Part shown: positions 59,873 to 64,000 of the stretch, one piece after another
Position numbering within the stretch: position 1 is the stretch's first letter
How the letters are laid out: every line of letters starts with the position of its first letter
DNA from: Bacteroidaceae bacterium
GTDB taxonomy: Bacteria; Bacteroidota; Bacteroidia; Bacteroidales; Bacteroidaceae
NCBI GenBank assembly: GCA_900769465.1
Contig: CAAGGT010000230.1
Location: 36,056-100,055 of the forward strand
Length of the DNA stretch: 64,000 nt
Reading direction: 5' to 3'
Notes under the pieces: model-generated
What the model was told of the DNA's origin: nothing
Seen by the model: only the letters and a program-made list of their open reading frames with translations
The model's database searches: none
Program-made: the position numbers and the translations under genes

Positions 59873-61147
59873 ATGATAAAAGTCGGAGACGTATTTGATG
59901 GCTATGCAATTGTAAAACATCTGAATGATGGCGGAATGAGTAGTGTATGGCTTGTAGAAAAGGACAAAATGCACTATGCATTGAAAGTTTGTGAAAAGTT
60001 AGAACCTGAATTTATTAAAAGGTTTGACCGTGAGTTTCGCTTAATGCAGTGCCTTGACCATATAAATGTACTAAAGGCATTTTTCAAAGGTGAAATAGAT
60101 GGTAAACCATATATTGTTATCGAAAAAGGTGATTATTCTTTGAAAGATGCTGTTGAAAAAGGACTAACAATAAAACAAAAATTTGAATTAGTATTACAAG
60201 TTTGTGATGGACTTTCCTATGTTCATAATAATGGCGAAGCACATCGAGATATTAAACCAGAGAATATATTGATAGTTAATGGTGTCGCTAAAATTGCAGA
60301 CTTTGGGATAAGTAGATTTATCAATAGGGATACAACCACATTAACAACTACTACTGAAAGATATTCATCATGGGGATATATGGCTCCAGAAATTTTAGAG
60401 GATGGGGCATTTAGAGATTGTGGAACATCAATAGATATATATGCATTAGGATCATTAGCTTATTATGTATTTAGTGACGGTTCATTACCTGCTTTCTTTT
60501 CTTACAAACAAGTCTTGGCAGATATTTACCCGGTGCTTGCGAAATGCCGTGAGAATGATGTGGATGAAAGATATCAAACTGTGGATGAAGTTCGTTATGC
60601 TATAAATAATGTGATAGCAGCTAGAAGTAGGTATAAGAGTTTGTCGGAATTATTACAAGATAGTTCTAATCTTACCCCTTCAGAGATATCTGAAAATGCA
60701 ATACCATTATTATTAAAGTCTAATGGCATAGGTGAATTAATAGAGAACTTTAATATATTCAAATCAATGTGGTCTATAATATATAAAGTAGTACCCACTT
60801 CAGTAGATTCTATAATTACTTTTATTATAGATACATTTAATAGAGATTGCAATTATTATATTCAGTTCCAAGATACGGAAACTATTGCCTGTATGGCGGT
60901 TCTATTATGCCCATTGACAAATGTTCCGGATTTTAAAATTGCATTGTTTGATTTAGCTCTAACTAATGCTATTAATGCTAATCGTTGGGATGCACTTAGA
61001 AACATCTATAATAACATAATACTTAAATGGGATAAAGATACAATTCTTCCGTATACGACATATATTCATGACAATAAAGAAAAATTAAGTATGCTATCTC
61101 AAGCAATAGATGTGAAAATTCCAAGTATAGTTACAAACTATTATTAA
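59873..61147 (+). CDS. Hanks-type Ser/Thr protein kinase with helical C-terminal region
   Basis: 424-aa soluble protein, no membrane helix, unlike classical PknB. The kinase domain spans about 10-265: glycine loop NDGGMSSVW (17-26), catalytic Lys38 in ALKV, HRDIKPEN (124-131, D126), DFG (143-145) and MAPE (170-173), so all active-site residues are present. The activation loop is Thr-rich (TTTLTTTTE), suggesting autophosphorylation. About 155 C-terminal residues are helical and unrecognised. Second gene of the DUF2971 operon. It may phosphorylate a host or phage factor, or gate DUF2971 (inference). Confidence 0.88.
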   Translation: MIKVGDVFDGYAIVKHLNDGGMSSVWLVEKDKMHYALKVCEKLEPEFIKRFDREFRLMQCLDHINVLKAFFKGEIDGKPYIVIEKGDYSLKDAVEKGLTIKQKFELVLQVCDGLSYVHNNGEAHRDIKPENILIVNGVAKIADFGISRFINRDTTTLTTTTERYSSWGYMAPEILEDGAFRDCGTSIDIYALGSLAYYVFSDGSLPAFFSYKQVLADIYPVLAKCRENDVDERYQTVDEVRYAINNVIAARSRYKSLSELLQDSSNLTPSEISENAIPLLLKSNGIGELIENFNIFKSMWSIIYKVVPTSVDSIITFIIDTFNRDCNYYIQFQDTETIACMAVLLCPLTNVPDFKIALFDLALTNAINANRWDALRNIYNNIILKWDKDTILPYTTYIHDNKEKLSMLSQAIDVKIPSIVTNYY

Positions 61148-61219
61148 AATAGAACCCTCTGGCGGGCGCTTGCTCGTTTCTCATGGCTTGCTGTTGTTGA
61201 AGTAAATTTCATAGCATGA

Positions 61220-62437
61220 TTAATTATGAAAATATTCCCTTACTCTTTTAGGGCCTTTTTCTCTTATTTCTAGAAAACCTGCTTCTAACATACGATATTT
61301 AACTACCTCCTTTGATACATTGAACTTTTGTGACATTTGTCCTAGGATTATATTAACGATGTTAATATTGCATGTTTGTATATCACAGTGTATTTTACCT
61401 TTTGTTATATTGTGTTGTTTGAATAATGTGTCAATTTCTTTAATAAAACGTTTTTGGGGAATCAGAAGGTATGAGGCAAATTTATTTGCTTGAGATTCCA
61501 TACGCTTTAATACAATGTCATTCGATGGTAGCAGAATGCTTTCTTCAAACTCTGTTAAATTATCTATTTTGTTTTTGATTAACGGAATGTGTAATACAAG
61601 ATGTCCTATTTCATGTGCAATAGTAAAATTTCTTCGATGTATATCGTTTATAATTTCATTAGATAGTGATAGAATTTTGTCATTGAGACATAATAATCCT
61701 AAAACACCTTTGGGGTGTTCTTCGAAATTAATTTTGTATTCAGGATACATCTTGAAAAATAATTCTCCAGCAATATCATTGCTAGAAAATGAGTGCTTTT
61801 GGTAAATGTTTGTCACGATTGACTGTATTTCTTCATTTTTTAGAAATGGTATATCAATTGTATTTTCATTTGAGATTTGAACACCATTTTTTTGCAATAT
61901 GTTTATAATACAATCAAATATTCCATTATCGAAAACTACAGGTTGTATTCCAGCCTTTGAGTCACCGAGCAGTATGGGCATCATATCCTCCGGCTCACGA
62001 TTGATATCCCTGCAAACAATCCACCTTGTGTTTTCTTCGGATAGTACCACTAAGGCAATATGCTCTTTTTTAGCTTTCTCTATCAGATTTTTTGGAAACC
62101 CTTTTGTTGTTATTAATATACCTTTTACGGCAGAACCTGAAACATTTTTAAGTTTGGCCTCAAATTCATCAAAATCACCAATGTCAACTTTTTTATTATA
62201 AGATTTACACTCAATAACAACTAAAGAACTCCAATTATTTTCATCTGAAAGAGGATTGTATGTTTCTATAGTTATATCAAACTCTATCTTGCGACTAGTG
62301 TCAGTACTGTATTTTTTGTGTTTGAAGATTTTGGAATATTTTTTAGGCGCAAAATTTAATTCATCTTTTTCGAGTAATGAATTAAGATAGTTGTAAACTA
62401 TGTCTTCAAATTCAGAACCTTTAGCAGTTGTGTTCAT
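61220..62437 (-). CDS. Mrr-like nuclease fused to ImmA/IrrE-type metalloprotease
   Basis: 405-aa cytoplasmic two-domain protein. Residues about 1-155: PD-(D/E)XK restriction-type fold with GSEFEDIVYNYL helix, D54 in EFDITIE and E76-x-K78 in VVIECKSY, then ILITTKGFPKN, as in Mrr_cat nucleases. Residues about 215-390: ImmA/IrrE (COG2856) zinc protease with HEIGH (275-279), third-ligand candidate E314 in MESQANKFASYLLIP, and a helical C-terminal region. ImmA-type enzymes cleave repressors in response to damage or phage; the nuclease could act on invading DNA. It is convergent with the kinase operon and divergent from the papain-fold gene. Confidence 0.82.
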   Translation of the reverse strand: MNTTAKGSEFEDIVYNYLNSLLEKDELNFAPKKYSKIFKHKKYSTDTSRKIEFDITIETYNPLSDENNWSSLVVIECKSYNKKVDIGDFDEFEAKLKNVSGSAVKGILITTKGFPKNLIEKAKKEHIALVVLSEENTRWIVCRDINREPEDMMPILLGDSKAGIQPVVFDNGIFDCIINILQKNGVQISNENTIDIPFLKNEEIQSIVTNIYQKHSFSSNDIAGELFFKMYPEYKINFEEHPKGVLGLLCLNDKILSLSNEIINDIHRRNFTIAHEIGHLVLHIPLIKNKIDNLTEFEESILLPSNDIVLKRMESQANKFASYLLIPQKRFIKEIDTLFKQHNITKGKIHCDIQTCNINIVNIILGQMSQKFNVSKEVVKYRMLEAGFLEIREKGPKRVREYFHN

Positions 62438-62581
62438 ATTTTATTTAGATTAAACAGTATTCACAAATTTAATGTTTATTTCTATATTTGTGTTGTTTTT
62501 ATAATCTTTTATAACACATTAATGCCGCATCTTTTATAAATCAGAGCGACAAGATATTCAATATTTATTCTGACTAAAACT

Positions 62582-63751
62582 ATGATTGTCCCTAAAGAAG
62601 AAATTCGATATGTGTTCAATGAATATATTATGCTTCCAGGAGATATTTTACTTATGAATACATATGAAAGTCAAAGAAGATTAATGCCCAGTTGTATATA
62701 TGATCATGCAGGTCTTTATCTTGGAGATACTAATATATTAGAAGCTGATGGTCTTGGAGTCGTGATAAATCATGTATACTCCTATGCTTTTAAAGAAAAA
62801 AATCATGGTTGTATCTTAAGATTGAAGGATAATGAGCGGCTAAAGAATATGCAAGACCTTATTACATGGGCACGAGGCCAACTTGGTATGGAGTACAGTG
62901 TGCATGAAGCACGGCGTGCTAGAAAACAAATCGGTATAGATGAGAAATGTAATGAAAATCGTACATTCTGTTCACGTTTGGTTGCGCAGGCATACCAACA
63001 AATTGGTATAAACATTGTGGGAAATCCTAACTTTTGTTCACCTGATGAAATCTTAAATTCCGACAAACTTGAGAAACTAGAACCTTCTTTACAAGAATTT
63101 TCAGAAGAAATGTGTAAGACTGTAATGAATGGACAGGAGCAAAGAGCGAATTCGGAGTGGAATACCACTTTGCAAGAATTGTTTCAGGCATTAGGTCAAT
63201 TTTATAATGTTGATATTCAGACAATAGACCAATTGCTTATTGCTGCGATTAACAATCCAGACAAAGATGAAGGTGCTGTGAAAATTCTGAAAGAACAAAG
63301 ATGGATGATATCTCCATATGAACAGACTAAAATGATATGGCCTTGGTTTAATGACGATGATAATTTCTTTTCACATTTTTCATCAATTCAGGATGCGCTG
63401 TTTTTCATAAGGAATCAAATATTGCATTATGATAAAACATATCTTCCTATTTTTACCGAAAATAATATGAATACATTTGTAATGTCAAGAATAAGAAAAG
63501 ATTCAAATGTACTTAAAGAAATTTCTAGACAATTCAAGTGTGTATTAGATGAGGCTATACGTGTGCGAAAAAGATTGGAAGATCTATATCTTATAACCTT
63601 TGATTTATATCCAGATGAGTTTACAATTTTTTGTGATACGTATGGATTTGAGAGAAACTACGAGTATAAAGATTGTGTACTTGATATATCTAAAATTCTA
63701 AATGCAATTTTAATTAATGGGGTGGATGTTGAAAGTTTATTGAAAGAATAA
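62582..63751 (+). CDS. YiiX/YebB-like NlpC/P60 (permuted papain-fold) protein with C-terminal helical domain
   Basis: 389-aa protein without signal peptide. Residues about 15-150 match the YiiX-type circularly permuted papain fold: LPGDILLMNT, catalytic His42 in YDHAGLYLGD, IEA-equivalent LEADG, and the catalytic Cys130 in FCSRLVAQAYQQIG. The remaining 240 residues are helical and unrecognised. Cytosolic location argues against a cell-wall hydrolase; amidase, thioesterase or deconjugating activity is possible. It ends at a terminator 93 nt downstream. Confidence 0.78.
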   Translation: MIVPKEEIRYVFNEYIMLPGDILLMNTYESQRRLMPSCIYDHAGLYLGDTNILEADGLGVVINHVYSYAFKEKNHGCILRLKDNERLKNMQDLITWARGQLGMEYSVHEARRARKQIGIDEKCNENRTFCSRLVAQAYQQIGINIVGNPNFCSPDEILNSDKLEKLEPSLQEFSEEMCKTVMNGQEQRANSEWNTTLQELFQALGQFYNVDIQTIDQLLIAAINNPDKDEGAVKILKEQRWMISPYEQTKMIWPWFNDDDNFFSHFSSIQDALFFIRNQILHYDKTYLPIFTENNMNTFVMSRIRKDSNVLKEISRQFKCVLDEAIRVRKRLEDLYLITFDLYPDEFTIFCDTYGFERNYEYKDCVLDISKILNAILINGVDVESLLKE

Positions 63752-63843
63752 ATATTTAGGAACTGCGATTAATTACAGGTCAGAATAAACTCAATAGCCA
63801 TTTTGTTGATGCTATTATCGTTATTAGTGATTCCTTCCTATTT

Positions 63844-63871
63844 GCGACCACCCGAAAAGTGGTCGCTTTTT
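63844..63871 (+). terminator. Terminator of papain-fold gene
   Basis: GCGACCAC (63844-63851) pairs GTGGTCGC (63859-63866) with a 7-nt loop and T5 tail. Confidence 0.8.
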
Positions 63872-64000
63872 GGTCGCAAAAGGTCGCACGATATGGTATC
63901 ATATAGGCTAATGTGGGCCATTCTGTGGCTTCCGGATATCTTTTGTATATAAATTGCATTCTGGGATTCCGAAGTCTCTTAAATGGGCTATACAAGATCC
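63872..64000. other. Right-end sequence without recognised gene
   Basis: Two further GGTCGC boxes (63872 and 63883) follow the terminator. A 71-codon minus-strand frame (63780-63995) runs through the terminator and is not credible as a gene. Confidence 0.4.

Noticed and set aside
63780..63995. 71-codon minus-strand ORF at the right edge, considered as an integrase start
   Set aside because: It runs through a strong terminator and shows no integrase motif.
1..64000. CRISPR arrays, tRNA and rRNA genes
   Set aside because: No regularly spaced repeats with unique spacers and no cloverleaf or rRNA-like sequence noticed on reading both strands; a tRNAscan/Infernal run would settle it.

Overview
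The window is Bacteroidales-type DNA (Bacteroidota). It shows -7 boxes of the form TAnnTTTG, often with a TTG about 20 bp upstream, and lineage-typical genes: a 58-aa Bacteroides-type histone H1-like protein, a SusD-like lipoprotein, a CHU_C-tailed (type IX sorting) protein, Wzi, a PagL-like barrel, and a heavily secreted glycosidase set. Genus cannot be fixed from the sequence alone. No tRNA, rRNA, CRISPR array, transposase, integrase or reverse transcriptase was seen.

Layout. 0-13 kb: 3' end of an NCS2 purine permease, a secreted GH20 hexosaminidase, a two-part PagL-like barrel, a TrmH-type RNA methylase, an asparaginase-porin-DcuB operon, a K+/H+ antiporter and a Wzc-type tyrosine autokinase. 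13-28.9 kb: histone-like gene, secreted GH2 beta-galactosidase, rmlACDB, an outer-membrane barrel, a LysM/PBP1 protein, a CHU_C protein, uvrA and a cyclophilin. 28.9-38.9 kb: an unusual island with two tail-fibre-like proteins ending in SGNH hydrolase domains, an orphan 64-aa protein, an ECF sigma gene, wzi, three copies of a terminator-ended small-RNA-like unit, and four promoters sharing an AGCAACC-type box 20-21 bp upstream of the -7 box. 38.9-51 kb: an AT-rich minus-strand surface-polysaccharide operon (Wzx, Wzy/EpsG, six glycosyltransferases, three acyltransferases, pyruvyl transferase plus FrhB-like partner) behind one clear promoter. 51-52.2 kb: a hairpin array, a 264-bp inverted-repeat element and a sigma-like gene. 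52.5-58.7 kb: ugd flanked by a repeated 26-bp near-palindrome, a lipoprotein with GH39-like catalytic motifs, a truncated gene end, a 69-bp tandem repeat, and a SusD-like protein without a SusC partner. 58.9-63.8 kb: an AT-rich accessory block with DUF2971, a Ser/Thr kinase, an Mrr nuclease-ImmA protease fusion and a YiiX-type papain-fold protein, looking like a defence or stress island.

How it fits together. rmlACDB (dTDP-rhamnose) and ugd (UDP-glucuronate) can supply the polysaccharide operon; the Wzc-like kinase and Wzi would control chain length and surface attachment. The GH20, GH2, SusD and GH39-like proteins suit glycan foraging in a gut-like habitat. The most novel material is the 28.9-38.9 kb island, where phage-fibre-like hydrolases and small-RNA units share an atypical promoter, and the 58.9-63.8 kb block. 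All functions are read from sequence motifs by eye; no database search was run.
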